A stretch of 64,000 bases of DNA. It comes from Paraburkholderia podalyriae (GTDB lineage Bacteria; Pseudomonadota; Gammaproteobacteria; Burkholderiales; Burkholderiaceae). The notes under the pieces are model-generated. The model ran no database searches and was not told the DNA's origin. It saw only the letters and a program-made list of their open reading frames with translations. This document shows positions 1-10,600 of this stretch, in pieces; the first letter of the stretch is position 1; every line of letters starts with the position of its first letter. The stretch lies in the NCBI RefSeq assembly GCF_014397785.1, contig NZ_VZQQ01000004.1, positions 248,001-312,000 of the forward strand. Reading direction: 5' to 3'. Both the position numbers and the translations under genes were made by a program.

Positions 1-269
1 GGCTGGCCGAGGATACGGAGAGTGACCCACTTCGTGAGTTCGGGGCAGCGCGGTGCGCGATCGGACAAACGTGAGCGGAATGCCGGGTGAGGGAACGCCT
101 GCGGAAGTTAAGCACGAAGTTCAGGTATCCGTGTACCGGACAGCTGGCCAGGAAACTCCGTTCCGGTCGCCTCGTCGGTGTCGCTCGGGGGCGTTCGGAT
201 ATCTCCTTCGGCCAAACCTGCACAACGATCAAAAACGTGCTGCTTGCTGCGGCCAAAAGGAGTGACCTG

Positions 270-554
270 ATGACAACCATTCGCCATTATCGCGGTCTCG
301 ATATTTCCCTACTCGTGTATCCGCATCGCACGACTCAACCGGGATATGGTCACAACTACGAGGAAGGATTCGATGCGTCGATTCGCATCAGCGATCCGGA
401 CTCCATGACGGACAGCCCACGAAGTCGCCTATTCCGTGTGCCCGGCAAGAGGCCCTTCTTGAATGCCGGCGACGCAAGGCGCGCGTCAGTGGCCTACGCC
501 GAAATGCTGATTGATACTGACGGCTTTGATCGCAGCACCCTGGAATCCCCCTGA
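270..554 (+). CDS. Conserved hypothetical protein, 94 aa
   Basis: The longer frame opens at 87, but the ATG at 270 has a good Shine-Dalgarno (AAAGGAG at 257-263) and begins the protein-like part (MTTIRHYRGLDISLLVYP). There is no signal peptide or membrane segment. The sequence is polar, with a central NYEEGFDASIRISDPDS stretch and an Ala/Arg-rich end that looks like a small cytoplasmic alpha/beta fold. I do not recognise a named domain. It resembles the many short lineage-specific proteins of Burkholderiaceae. It stands alone, with no operon partner. Confidence 0.6.
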   Translation: MTTIRHYRGLDISLLVYPHRTTQPGYGHNYEEGFDASIRISDPDSMTDSPRSRLFRVPGKRPFLNAGDARRASVAYAEMLIDTDGFDRSTLESP

Positions 555-557
555 CTG

Positions 558-746
558 CTAGAGCCAGAACCGGAATCTATGCAGAAGGTACCCGTGTTCG
601 TGCGCGCCAGGGACACGCCATAAACAGTGTGCATTGCCGTCCGCCCGCGCCTGCGTTCTCACTTCGACCTCCTCTGAAAGCTCAAGAGTGTCGTCGACTT
701 CGATGTCGTGCGTAAATTGCCAAAGACATCGATATGGAAAATCCAA
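558..746 (-). CDS. Possible small hypothetical protein or gene fragment, 62 aa
   Basis: The open frame begins with TTG and has no convincing ribosome binding site. Its sequence (acidic IEVDDTLELSEEVEVRTQARADG followed by CLWRVPGAHEHGYLLHRFRF, shown here in two parts) reads like protein rather than noise. It may be the C-terminal remnant of a longer protein whose start has been lost. No domain is recognised, and it is converging on the gene ending at 554. Confidence 0.35.
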   Translation of the reverse strand: MDFPYRCLWQFTHDIEVDDTLELSEEVEVRTQARADGNAHCLWRVPGAHEHGYLLHRFRFWL

Positions 747-870
747 AGGTTCGCACTGAGCGCCGGCTCAAATCGGAAGGTAACCGATCGCGCGTGATAT
801 TTTCGCGCGCCTTATTGCACGAGTCCTGATGGCTAAGATGCGTTGAGCGTGCTGAACTGGGGCGTTGCCT

Positions 871-1095
871 TTAACCGCGCGTGTCGACCCAGTTGCGTGC
901 CCAACGTGTCGAGTGCTGCAACGCCTGCTCCTCACTCATGAAGTAATCGAGCGAATAGAACTGGTAACGGCCGTCGGCGCGCTCGCTATCGGCGCGCTCG
1001 AGCAGCAGGTTGGAGGAAAAACTACCGTCGGGCAAACGATGCGCCGAAGGCTGGACGGCATAGCCGTTGTATTTTTGAATTTGTGTGTTCTGCAT
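871..1095 (-). CDS. Small conserved hypothetical protein, 74 aa
   Basis: The protein starts MQNTQIQKYNGYAVQPSAH and ends in an aromatic segment (RYQFYSLDYFMSEEQALQH) and WARNWVDTRG. It has no signal peptide or membrane segment. The composition (balanced charges, Trp/Tyr pattern) is that of a folded cytoplasmic protein. It looks like a short Burkholderia-type family protein of unknown role. An AT-rich stretch lies just upstream (1090-1115), but the ribosome site is weak. It is on the same strand as, and downstream of, the cold-shock gene, from which a hairpin separates it. Confidence 0.5.
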   Translation of the reverse strand: MQNTQIQKYNGYAVQPSAHRLPDGSFSSNLLLERADSERADGRYQFYSLDYFMSEEQALQHSTRWARNWVDTRG

Positions 1096-1334
1096 TTTAG
1101 TTTTAATAATGTCGAGTGCGCGCGTGCCTTGCGGAATGTGCAGGGGCGCGTCGATTCAAAGGCATCTCGGGCCGAATCTGGAGCAGTCGGAAAGCGAAGA
1201 CATGGCGCGAATGCCAGAGGGGAAAATGAGCGCAACGAGACGTATGGCGCTTGGCAAGCTGCTGGATAAACAGATACAGCGAGGAGCGAACGCGTCACTT
1301 CAGGAAACAACGCTTCGCGAGGATGTCGCTGCAA

Positions 1335-1360
1335 CCCGGCGTCCGTCGCGGAACGCCGGG
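1335..1360 (-). terminator. Hairpin downstream of the cold-shock gene
   Basis: CCCGGCGT (1335-1342) and ACGCCGGG (1353-1360) form an 8-bp perfect GC-rich stem with a 10-nt loop, starting 11 nt after the cold-shock stop codon. No strong T tract follows on the minus strand, so termination efficiency is uncertain. Confidence 0.4.
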
Positions 1361-1371
1361 CTCTTCAAACT

Positions 1372-1575
1372 TTACAGCGGCTTGATGTTAGCTGCCTGCA
1401 GACCCTTCGGGCCTTGCTTCGTTTCGAAGCTCACCTTTTGATTTTCAGCCAGCGTCTTGAAGCCGTCGCCGCTGATTTCGGAGAAGTGAGCGAAAAGGTC
1501 GTCACCGCCCTTGTCCGGGGTGATGAAGCCAAAGCCTTTGCTGTCGTTGAACCACTTAACGGTACCGGTATCCAT
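1372..1575 (-). CDS. cspA: Cold-shock domain protein (CspA family), 67 aa
   Basis: A complete single-domain cold-shock protein. RNP1 (KGFGFI) and RNP2 (DLFAHFS) are present within a five-stranded OB-fold of the usual 67-70 aa length. It binds single-stranded nucleic acid and acts as an RNA chaperone in the cytoplasm. The start at 1575 ([14 protein letters not shown]) is set by the family N-terminus and an AAGGA about 8 nt upstream; a longer reading frame up to 1674 is untranslated leader. A long 5' leader is typical of cold-regulated csp genes, but none of its structure was verified here. The symbol denotes the family, since these bacteria carry several paralogues. Confidence 0.93.
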   Translation of the reverse strand: MDTGTVKWFNDSKGFGFITPDKGGDDLFAHFSEISGDGFKTLAENQKVSFETKQGPKGLQAANIKPL

Positions 1576-2080
1576 GAAGAATCCTTGAAAAAAATGGGGA
1601 AAATGTGCTCCGTTGAAGAGCGTATGAAGAGTCAAGGAGGGAGAGGACAACGAATACCGCTGAGGAGCGAGCAATTGATGAACAGCAATCGAACTTCTTG
1701 AACTTCAGACGACAGCCTAACCGCCCGGTGGTACCAGCGTCAATACTTATCTTGTAATTGTTCCACGAGGCGGCCCGTTTTGCGGACGAAGCGATCCAAC
1801 GACCGGATGCGCCGCTCGAAGCTGCGAAGCGGCACGCCTCGATCGATTTACGGGTTGGCATACCATTTCGCTGTGCCTGTATGGCCGACATGCTCTATAT
1901 GCAGAACGGGCGCCACGTTGTCGCAACGCAGTTAGCACAAGACAGGACGGCACTGTTGCCGTAGCGGATGATGAAGGAAGAAGCGCAGCATTCCGGCACT
2001 TGCATCCGGACCTGTGGGGGCCTGAGTGGCCGCTTCGGAAAAAAGACCGTGTCCTGTTGCCCGCGCCAGCCTTTCGGGCA
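1576..2080. other. Stretch without a supportable gene
   Basis: This contains the presumed csp leader and promoter region, then sequence in which all reading frames look like shadows. I see no recognisable protein, RNA or repeat here. Confidence 0.4.
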
Positions 2081-2104
2081 TATTTGCCGCTTTTCTTCGC
2101 CGCG

Positions 2105-2340
2105 AGCCCGAAGTTAGATTGTGCGCGCATCGACCCGGAAGACCGGAATGCACACCGGCCGCGGCATACAGCTCGGGATGCTCGGCGATCATGATCGCCG
2201 CCATTGCGGCCCCTGCGGACATCCCCGCGACATACGCGCGCGTAGGATCGACGTTGTGGGTTGCGATGATTTCGCGTGTGATGCCAGCGATCAACGACGG
2301 CTCGCCGCTCTCGCGGTGCTGTAGCGCAATGCGTTGCGCG
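2105..2340 (-). pseudogene. Relic of a PHB-depolymerase-type esterase
   Basis: One frame encodes the conserved centre of the PHB depolymerase/esterase family: ESGEPSLIAGITREI, then the nucleophile elbow YVAGMSAGAAMAA with its GxSxG serine, then HPELYAAAGVHSGLP. Both flanks lose the family pattern, and a stop lies just upstream near 2390. About 75 codons of a roughly 350-codon gene survive. No start, lid or C-terminal catalytic residues are recognisable. The gene must be non-functional. Confidence 0.75.
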
Positions 2341-2585
2341 AGAAATACGGTGGCACCGGCTACTGAAAGTGCATATGGTCATGCGACTGGTCGCAAGGCT
2401 TAACCCGTCAGACGACGCCGCCATCATTTTCCCACGCCCTTCAGCGCCACTCTCGGGCCTTCGGTTTCGCATTCATCGTCCGCGTTCTCGCGGCAGTATC
2501 CCTGCCATTTTCCAGGACCGCAGATGAAAGTTGACGACCAGGATCGCAAGCCTCAGACCCGAGCGGTGCGAGCAGGCACCTTGCT

Positions 2586-2843
2586 TCATTGCCCACCATA
2601 CTCCGCGTTTAAGCGGTCGAGTTCGCCCGATTGGCGTGCTTGCTCAAGCTCATGCTTGACCTGGGCTCGGGTCTTTCCCATTGGAGCGCCAGCGTCGCTC
2701 CTCGTGGCGGTCACACCACCCACAGAGTCTGTCGAAGACACGGCGGGACCTCTGGGCTGCGTTGCAGGCGCCATATCTTGCGCCTGGACGTATCCGAATG
2801 CGAGAACCGCGGCGATAGCTGCCGCGACTTTAAGCGGTTTCAT
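2586..2843 (-). CDS. DUF4148 exported protein, 85 aa
   Basis: The N-terminus MKPLKVAAAIAAVLAFGYVQA is a classical Sec signal peptide. The mature part ends in the DUF4148 core KTRAQVKHELEQARQSGEL followed by LNAEYGGQ. The ATG at 2843 is chosen over an upstream one because the signal peptide begins there and GTGGAG lies about 10 nt before it. Function is unknown; DUF4148 proteins are small periplasmic proteins multiplied in Burkholderia. A paralogue is at 17127-17351. A roughly 280-bp repeat shared with 57.6 kb lies about 280 bp upstream. Confidence 0.85.
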   Translation of the reverse strand: MKPLKVAAAIAAVLAFGYVQAQDMAPATQPRGPAVSSTDSVGGVTATRSDAGAPMGKTRAQVKHELEQARQSGELDRLNAEYGGQ

Positions 2844-3120
2844 ATCTATGTACTCCACAAAGTTCAATTGGTTTGGTTTCTTGAACCGGCCAATAGAGCC
2901 GCTATTTCAAATACGGCCCCCCGGAACTATCACGGCACGGGCAAAGCGGTCGGACGATAAATCGCGGTGGGACACTCCCCGGCTGCGCTCCGACTTAGTT
3001 GCCGAAAAAAAGTCGCATTGAGGCCTCGGCTGACCCACCTACCGCTTAAAACGAGACTCGAGCAACAACGAATAAACCTTTTCTCGCTCCCTGCTGATTC
3101 TTGCTTTCGCTCCGCCAAAT

Positions 3121-3398
3121 GCCATACAGCGTCGTCTCCGACGCTGTTTGGCCGAGCAAATGCGAAGTTGGCTTGTGGCACCGTTTGTGCCCAAAGCCGA
3201 ACTTATTCGATGACTATCTGGTAATGACGCGAGGCTGGTACCGGGCGGGGCAGAAGGATGCGCAATAAGTGCGCCGGCGAAAGGACGTTGTAAAGTCGAG
3301 CCAATAAGACCTTGCTGCTTTAATGTTATAGGACGCAAAGGCCGTGACTGCTAGCGGAATCGAGAATCGCCAAATCAGGGGCGACAGTCGCGCCTGGT
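3121..3398. repeat. Intergenic repeat, copy 1 (matches 57627-57908)
   Basis: By eye, this stretch aligns end to end with 57627-57908 in the same orientation, with scattered substitutions and small indels. Shared blocks include GCCATACAGCGTCGTCTCCG, GAGGCTGGTACCGGGCGGGG and GACAGTCGCGCCTGGT. No convincing gene lies inside either copy. Both lie upstream of a minus-strand gene for a small exported protein. Confidence 0.85.
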
Positions 3399-3613
3399 CG
3401 CGTTCGCCGGTCCGACGCCCCATGACGCTGAGGACGCGACTCCGGTCAAGGCATCGCTCACCGCCGCGCCGCCCGTTGATATCGGCAGGTCTTGAGTGAA
3501 TGATTAGACGGCCTGCACAACCGAGAGCTTGGCTGTGTCGACTACCCGGTGCGCTGATTCCCATGAATCGTATTGACGCTCAAGCACCCTCTTCCATGTG
3601 GGCAGCAGTTTCA

Positions 3614-3949
3614 TCACGGTATAGCCCGACCGCCACAGTTGAGGCACGCTCTGACGCGTCGGGCGAGCGCGAACACCTGAATGTCACGGTAGTCGTAATG
3701 GAAGATGCTTGCATTAGCCGTTAGCCGTTTATCGAACCATTCGCTCTTGATGCCAACTTCGTAGTCGGTCAGATACTCTGGCGTAACGGTGGACACTGTG
3801 CTTTGCGTATACGCGCTGCCGTTATAACCTCCTGAACGGAAGCCGCGCGCATAGCGAAAATAGGCGCGCACGTTATTACCGATCGCGTATTCCGGCGTCA
3901 GGTCCCAGGTCGACGCACGCCATGTGTTGGTCTGATCCTCCTTCGACAA
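3614..3949 (-). pseudogene. Relic of a TonB-dependent outer-membrane receptor
   Basis: The frame encodes part of a TonB-receptor beta barrel: TWDLTPEYAIGNNVRAYFRY, ARGFRSGGYNGS, PEYLTDYEVGIKSEWFDKR and ANASIFHYDYRDIQVFA are typical barrel strands and turns. The plug domain, TonB box and C-terminal strands are absent. The reading frame is lost after IQVFA, near 3665. About 95 codons of a roughly 750-codon gene remain. Confidence 0.8.
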
Positions 3950-4180
3950 TGACTGGAGCAGTCAGCGGCAATCGAATACGCTGATGGCAGAGAAACCTCG
4001 CATGGCGAACCGCTCCTATGTCCTCCCGCATGTGCATTGCCCGCGCCCAGTTCGTCGATCTGTCGTGGGCCATGTGTTCTTTTCATGGCTCAGCCGGTGC
4101 CATTGGCCATCTACAGACGCTCATCCATGCTTTCGTACGATGTTCGACCCGTTGAATCCGCCACTCGCAAGAGCCGGGCT

Positions 4181-5113
4181 CTACAGCCGCTCGATCAAGC
4201 GTCGGTCTCCCTGCTCGCAGTATTCATGACACGCCGCACGTGCCGCGTTAGCCGCGCCGTGCACGAAAAGCGGCGCATCCGCGCGTCGGGACATCGACAC
4301 CACGATGGACGGCGGCGAGGGCTGCAGCGGCAGTTCGACCACCTCGCCTCGCGCGATCAGATCATCGACGAAAAGACGCGGAATTGCCGCCACGCCGAAG
4401 CCATCGCGCACGAGTTGCACGATCACCGAAATCGATGGTGAACCCGTAATGCGCGTATCCGCGAGCGGCACGCCGTTGGCGAGCGCGAGCTTGCTGACGA
4501 TGTCCTCCAGTGCGCGATGAGGCGCCGTCCCGCGCCCGAATGTGAGGATCGGATGACGCAGCACGCGTTTCGCGAGTCCGCTGCGCGAAGGCGGTAGCAG
4601 CCCCGCTCGCGCAATCCAGTGCACCGGATAGTTCGCGAGCGCATCGCATACGATCGATTCCTCGTCGCTGCCTTCCACGCGAACGATGAGGTCGAGTTCG
4701 CCCGCCATCAGACGCCGCTGCAGCACCACACTGACATCCACAGCAAGCTCCACTTCGAGCTGCGGATAGTCCTTCGAGAGCCGCCGCATATAGTCGGCAA
4801 GCCAGCTATGCACGACCGTCTCGATCACGCCGAGTCGCAACTTGCCGCGCATCGCGCCTTCATGTGACGCGGCGGCCTGCAACTGGCGCGTCGCCTCGAC
4901 CACGGCCTTCGCGTAGCCGAGCAGATATTCGCCGTTCGGCGTGAGCCGTAATTCGCGGCTCTCGCGATCGACGAGCACGGTACGCAATTCGTCTTCCAGT
5001 GCCTTCAGGCGCTGCGAGATCGCGGCCGGCGTGGCGTGAAGCGCGGTCGCCGTAGTGCGGAAACTGCGCAGCTTGGCAAGCGTGACGAAGGTTTCGAGGA
5101 AGCGTGTATTCAT
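4181..5113 (-). CDS. LysR-family transcriptional regulator, 310 aa
   Basis: The N-terminal winged helix-turn-helix (residues about 1-60, with FRTTATALHATPAAISQRLK) is followed by a substrate-binding effector domain (about 90-295). The length is typical of LysR regulators. The gene is divergent from the D-glutamate cyclase gene at 5330, with about 215 bp between, the usual LysR arrangement. It is therefore the likely regulator of the cyclase-transporter-oxoprolinase unit. The effector is inferred to be a substrate or intermediate of that pathway, and nothing in the sequence identifies it. Confidence 0.9.
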   Translation of the reverse strand: MNTRFLETFVTLAKLRSFRTTATALHATPAAISQRLKALEDELRTVLVDRESRELRLTPNGEYLLGYAKAVVEATRQLQAAASHEGAMRGKLRLGVIETVVHSWLADYMRRLSKDYPQLEVELAVDVSVVLQRRLMAGELDLIVRVEGSDEESIVCDALANYPVHWIARAGLLPPSRSGLAKRVLRHPILTFGRGTAPHRALEDIVSKLALANGVPLADTRITGSPSISVIVQLVRDGFGVAAIPRLFVDDLIARGEVVELPLQPSPPSIVVSMSRRADAPLFVHGAANAARAACHEYCEQGDRRLIERL

Positions 5114-5329
5114 AAGCCAAAGGTGGGCGATGCAACGGGAGCCAACCGCTCCAAAAATCTCAACGTGACTCGGGAAAACCCGCGATTCCGTTAAGAAATT
5201 CTATCCACCTCGGGCAAAGAAAACTAGCTGGCGTCACATTTTCTTCTTTTCTATGCTTCGCATGACGGTAGGCAAAACACATCGCCCACCGCAGATAAAC
5301 CGATGCAACCGCCAGAGCACGCTAAGACC

Positions 5330-6103
5330 ATGACTCCATTTGAATTCCGCCAGGCCGTCCGTCACCGCGACTTCCGTGGCCCGACGGCCGGCCATTGCGG
5401 CGACTACGCGCAAGCCAATCTCGCGATCCTGCCCGCTGCGCACGCGCACGATTTCCTGCGCTTTTGCCATGCCAATCCGAAGCCATGTCCGCTGCTCGGC
5501 GTGGGCGAGGCTGGCGACTTCCGCGTGCCGATGCTCGGGCGCGACATCGACATCCGCACAGACGTGCCCGCGTACAACGTCTATCGCGACGGCGACCTGA
5601 GCGAGCGCGTCGAATCGATCGAAGCGCTCTGGCAGGACGATTTCGTCGTATTTGCAATTGGCTGTTCGTTCTCGTTCGAGCACATGCTCGCGAAGGAAGC
5701 CATCGGCCTGCGCCATGTGGAAGAAGGCCGCAACGTGCCGATGTACCGCACCAACATCCCGAACCAGCGGGCGGGCGTGTTCGGCGGCGAACTCGTCGTG
5801 TCGATGCGGCCGCTGCGCGGCGCCGACGCGATCCGTGCCGTGCAGATCACGAGCCGCTTTCCGGGCGTGCATGGCGCGCCCGTGCATATCGGCGATCCAG
5901 CGGAACTCGGCATCGTCGATCTCGCGCGCCCCGAGTTCGGCGACGCGGTGACGATCCGCGCGGGCGAACTGCCTGTCTACTGGGCTTGCGGCGTGACGCC
6001 GCAAACGGCACTGATGGCCGCGAAGCTGCCGCTCGCGGTTGCGCACGCGCCGGGCCACATGCTGATGACGGATATCACCAACGCGTCGCTGGCTGTTTTC
6101 TGA
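5330..6103 (+). CDS. D-glutamate cyclase / UPF0317 (DUF1445) hydro-lyase-like protein, 257 aa
   Basis: The start at 5330 gives [15 protein letters not shown] and then [15 protein letters not shown], the usual beginning of this family; an ATG at 5303 adds nine unlikely residues. Family motifs continue through [40 protein letters not shown] and [11 protein letters not shown]. The length matches bacterial YcsI/UPF0317 proteins of about 260 aa. The Pfam family is now named for D-glutamate cyclase, which converts D-glutamate to 5-oxo-D-proline. The neighbouring 5-oxoprolinase supports that reading over the older hydro-lyase label. It is first in a three-gene plus-strand unit. Confidence 0.85.
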   Translation: MTPFEFRQAVRHRDFRGPTAGHCGDYAQANLAILPAAHAHDFLRFCHANPKPCPLLGVGEAGDFRVPMLGRDIDIRTDVPAYNVYRDGDLSERVESIEALWQDDFVVFAIGCSFSFEHMLAKEAIGLRHVEEGRNVPMYRTNIPNQRAGVFGGELVVSMRPLRGADAIRAVQITSRFPGVHGAPVHIGDPAELGIVDLARPEFGDAVTIRAGELPVYWACGVTPQTALMAAKLPLAVAHAPGHMLMTDITNASLAVF

Positions 6104-6258
6104 CCGTCCCGGCGGCGCGCGCGGCGCCGTCGCGTAACAAGCGATTGATTCACAGCACCTTGAAGCCATTCGGCCGCGCGGCCCGGAGGGAATGACGCAT
6201 CCCTACGTTCGTGCGCGGCTTCGATCGTTACCCATGCGTCTATCCATAGGAGCAGCAG

Positions 6259-7566
6259 ATGGACAGCAAGACACTCACGGCGAGCGTCGACGATGCCGCC
6301 GACATGAAGTCAGGAACGGGAAGCCCGCAGCTTTCCTGGTATGCCGAAGCCGGTCCGCGCGCGCGTCGCGCGTTCTGGAGTTGCAAGATCGGCTACATGC
6401 TCGACGGCATGGACACGCAGATGCTTTCCTTCGTCATCCCGACGCTCGTCGCGACCTGGGGCATCTCGCTCGCGGACGCGGGCTTCATCGGCACGTTGAC
6501 GCTGCTGTCCTCTGCGCTCGGCGGCTGGATTGCCGGTATTCTTTCCGATCGCATCGGCCGTGTGCGCACGTTGCAACTCACCGTCTTGTGGTTCGCCGTG
6601 TTCACCGGCCTATGCGGCCTCGCGCAGAACTACGGCCAGTTGCTCGCGGCTCGCGCGTTGATGGGCTTCGGCTTCGGCGGCGAGTGGACGGCGGGCGCGG
6701 TGCTGATCGGCGAAGTGATCCGCGCGCGCGACCGCGGCAAGGCGGTCGGTCTCGTGCAGTCGGGCTGGGCGCTCGGCTGGGGCATGGCGGCCCTGCTCTA
6801 CGCGGTGCTGTTCTCCGTGGTGGCGCCTGAAATCGCGTGGCGCGCATTGTTCCTGATCGGACTCGTCCCTGCCCTGCTCGTGCTCGCGATCCGCCGCTAT
6901 GTGAAGGAACCTGAAGTATTCGAACAGGCCAAGGTTCAGCAGCAGGACACTCAAGACACGCCGCGCTTCACTGAGATCTTCTCTCCCAAGCTGCTTTCGA
7001 CGACACTGCGCGCCGCACTGCTTACGACGGGCGCACAGGGCGGCTACTACGCGATCACGACGTGGCTGCCGACTTTCCTCAAGACCGAACGCCATCTCAC
7101 GGTGATGGGCACGGGCGGCTATCTGGCGACGATCATCGCGGGCTCGTATGCGGGGTATCTGTGCAGCGCATGGCTCACGGACCGCATCGGCCGCAAGCCG
7201 AACTTCATTTTGTTCGCGGTGGGCTCGATGGCGATTGCCTTCGTGTACACCTCGCTGCCGCTCACGAATGCATCGATGCTGTGGCTCGGCTTTCCGCTCG
7301 GCTTTTTCGCGTCGGGCATTTTTTCCGGCATGGGCGCGTTTCTCACCGAACTGTTTCCGACACGTGTGCGCGGCTCGGGCCAGGGGTTTTGCTACAACGT
7401 CGGACGCGCGATCGGGGCGCTGTTTCCGGTGCTGATCGGCGTGCTGTCGAGCCGTTTCGGCCTGGGCACGAGCATCGGGATTTTCGCCGTGGCCGCGTAT
7501 GGCGTACTGATCATCGCCGCGCTGACGCTGCCCGAGACGCGCGGCCGCGAACTCGAATCAGCCTGA
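6259..7566 (+). CDS. MFS transporter, AAHS/sugar-acid symporter type, 435 aa
   Basis: This is a twelve-helix major facilitator protein. The family motif between helices 2 and 3 is [12 protein letters not shown], and its repeat in the second half is [12 protein letters not shown]. Helix 1 has [14 protein letters not shown] and helix 4 has [14 protein letters not shown], as in aromatic-acid and organic-acid proton symporters. The start at 6259 has TAGGAGCAGCAG just upstream. It lies between D-glutamate cyclase and 5-oxoprolinase, so import of glutamate, 5-oxoproline or a related acid is inferred from context only. Confidence 0.9.
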   Translation: MDSKTLTASVDDAADMKSGTGSPQLSWYAEAGPRARRAFWSCKIGYMLDGMDTQMLSFVIPTLVATWGISLADAGFIGTLTLLSSALGGWIAGILSDRIGRVRTLQLTVLWFAVFTGLCGLAQNYGQLLAARALMGFGFGGEWTAGAVLIGEVIRARDRGKAVGLVQSGWALGWGMAALLYAVLFSVVAPEIAWRALFLIGLVPALLVLAIRRYVKEPEVFEQAKVQQQDTQDTPRFTEIFSPKLLSTTLRAALLTTGAQGGYYAITTWLPTFLKTERHLTVMGTGGYLATIIAGSYAGYLCSAWLTDRIGRKPNFILFAVGSMAIAFVYTSLPLTNASMLWLGFPLGFFASGIFSGMGAFLTELFPTRVRGSGQGFCYNVGRAIGALFPVLIGVLSSRFGLGTSIGIFAVAAYGVLIIAALTLPETRGRELESA

Positions 7567-7616
7567 TTTTCACCTTGCGCACACCACTACCACTTTCGCA
7601 TCACGACCACGACACC

Positions 7617-10600
7617 ATGAAGCACGATTACGCCTCCGATGTTTGCACACCGTCCCGATGGCAGTTCTGGATCGACCGCGGCGGCACGTTCACCGATATC
7701 GTCGCGCGCTGCCCCGATGGCACGCTCACCACGCACAAGCTGCTTTCGGAAAACCCGGAGCAGTATCGCGATGCGGCTGTCGCCGGGATTCGCCATTTGC
7801 TTGGCCTGCGAGCCGGAGAACCCATTACGTCGCGCGACGTCGAGATGGTCAAAATGGGCACGACGGTCGCGACCAACGCGCTGCTCGAACGCAAGGGCGA
7901 GCCCGTAGCGCTCGTCACCACGCGAGGCTTGCGCGATGTGTTGCGGATTGCGTATCAGAACCGCCCCCGCCTGTTCGATCTCGACATCGCGTTGCCGGAA
8001 GCGCTCTATGAAAGCGTGGTGGAAATCGACGAACGTGTGAGCGCGCAAGGCGAAGTGATCGCGACGCTCGATCGCGCGGCAGCGGAGCGCGCACTGCGCG
8101 AGGTCTACGACAAGGGCATCCGCGCGCTCGCGATCGTGCTGATCCACGGTTATCGCCACACGTCGCATGAAAGCGAGCTTGCGGATCTGGCGCGCCGAAT
8201 CGGCTTCACTCAGATCTCGGTTTCCCACGAAGTCTCGCCGCTGATGAAGATGGTCTCGCGCGGCGATACGACCGTGGTGGATGCCTATCTGTCGCCCATC
8301 CTGCGCCGATATGTGGATCAGGTCGCCAGCGAAATGCCGGGCGTGAACCTGCAGTTCATGCAGAGCAGCGGCGGACTGACACGCGCCGATGTATTTCAGG
8401 GCAAAGATGCGATTCTCTCCGGCCCGGCGGGCGGTATCGTCGGCATGGTGCGCGCGGCACAGGCAGCGGGCTTCGAGCGCGTGATCGGCTTCGACATGGG
8501 CGGCACGTCGACGGACGTCTCACACTTCAACGGCGAGTTCGAGCGCGTATTCGAAACGCAGGTGGCAGGCGTGCGGATGCGCGCGCCGATGATGAGCATC
8601 CATACGGTGGCGGCAGGTGGCGGCTCGGTGCTCGGCTTCGACGGCGCCCGGCTGCGTGTCGGCCCCGACTCGGCGGGCGCCAATCCGGGTCCAGCGGCGT
8701 ACCGGCGCGGCGGACCGCTCGCGGTCACCGACTGCAACGTGATGCTCGGCAAGATTCAGCCGGACTATTTCCCGCGCGTCTTCGGTCCGAACGCGAACGA
8801 GCCCCTCGATCGCGAGGTCGTCGCTGAACGCTTTCGGGCACTCGCCGATGAGATTTTCGCGGCTACGGGTCAGCGTCGCACACCAGAAGAGCTCGCTGAA
8901 GGTTACCTGGAGATCGCCATTGGCAGCATGGCTAACGCGATCAAGAAAATTTCAGTGCAACGCGGCCACGACGTCTCGCAGTATGTGCTGACGACTTTCG
9001 GCGGCGCGGGCGGCCAGCATGCGTGCGGTGTGGCCGACGCGCTCGGCATGACGCGGGTGTTCGCGCATCCGCTTGCGGGTGTGCTCTCCGCTTACGGTAT
9101 GGGCCTCGCGGATCAGACGGCGATGCGCGAGCGAGCGCTCGAAATCTCGCTCGACGACTCATCGCTTGCGACGCTGGAAGCCGCGCTCGATGCGCTCGCG
9201 GCCGATGCCACCAGCGCACTGCTCGCACAGGGCGTCGACGCCGCGCGTATCACGACCGAGCGACGTGTCCATCTGCGCTATCAGGGCACCGATTCGTCGC
9301 TCGCAGTGCCAGCGGGCAGCGTCGATGCGATGCGCGCCGCTTTCGAAGCTGGGTATCGTCAACGCTATGCGTTTCTGATGGCAGATACGCCGCTCGTCGC
9401 GGAACTCGCTTGCGTCGAAGCGATCGGCCATTCCGACGCGCCAGTCGATGCCGCCAGCCTGCCGCAGCGCGCGGCGGGCGACGCGGCCCATGCGCAGTCG
9501 GTTGTGCGCATGTATTCGGGCGGTAGCTGGCACGACGCATCGCTCTACCAGCGCGAAACGCTGTGCGCAGGCGACACGCTCGACGGCCCGGCGATCATCG
9601 CCGAAAAGAACGGCACGACCGTGGTCGAGCCAGGATGGCAGGCGGTGCTGACCGTTCAAGGCAACGTAGTGATGACGCGCGTGCAACCGCTGCCCACGCG
9701 CCGCTCGATCGGCACCGAGGCCGACCCTGTGCGCCTCGAAATATTCAACAATCTGTTCATGTCGATTGCCGAGCAGATGGGATTGCGTCTGCAAAACACG
9801 GCGTATTCGGTGAACATCAAGGAGCGCCTCGACTTCTCGTGCGCGATCTTCGACGCTGCTGGCAATCTGATTGCGAACGCGCCGCACATGCCCGTGCATC
9901 TGGGATCGATGGGCGAGAGCATCAAGACCGTCATCGAGCGAAATCGCGGCGCGATGCGCGACGGCGATGTGTTCATGCTCAACGACCCGTATCACGGCGG
10001 CACACATTTGCCCGACGTGACCGTCATCACGCCCGTGTTCGCAGACGGGTCGGCCGAGCCGCTCTTCTACGTCGGCTCGCGCGGCCATCATGCGGATATC
10101 GGTGGAATCACACCCGGTTCGATGCCAGCCGCTTCGTCGCATATCGAAGAAGAAGGCGTGTTGGTCGATAACTGGCAGCTTGTTTCAGCGGGCGTGCTGC
10201 GCGACGCCGAAACACGCGCGCTGCTCGCGTCCGGCCGCTATCCGGCACGCAACGTCGCACAGAACATGGCCGATCTGCGCGCGCAGATCGCAGCGAACCA
10301 GAAGGGCGTGGACGAGCTGCGCCGCATGGTCGCGCAATTCGGCCGCGACGTGGTGCTCGCCTTCATGCAGCACGTGCAGGACAACGCCGAAGAAGCGGTG
10401 CGCCGCGTGATCGGCGCTCTCAAGAACGGCGCGTACCGTTACGAACTCGATAACGGCGCGGTGATCGACGTCGCCATTCGCGTCGATGCTGCGACGCGTA
10501 GTGCGACCGTGGACTTCAGCGGAACGTCCGTGCAACTGCCGAACAACTTCAACGCGCCGAAGGCGGTCTGCATGGCAGCCGTGCTGTATGTGTTCCGCAC

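Noticed and set aside
5234..6169. 311-codon minus-strand frame opposite D-glutamate cyclase
   Set aside because: Shadow frame rich in Arg/His/Ala; the plus-strand protein has clear family motifs.
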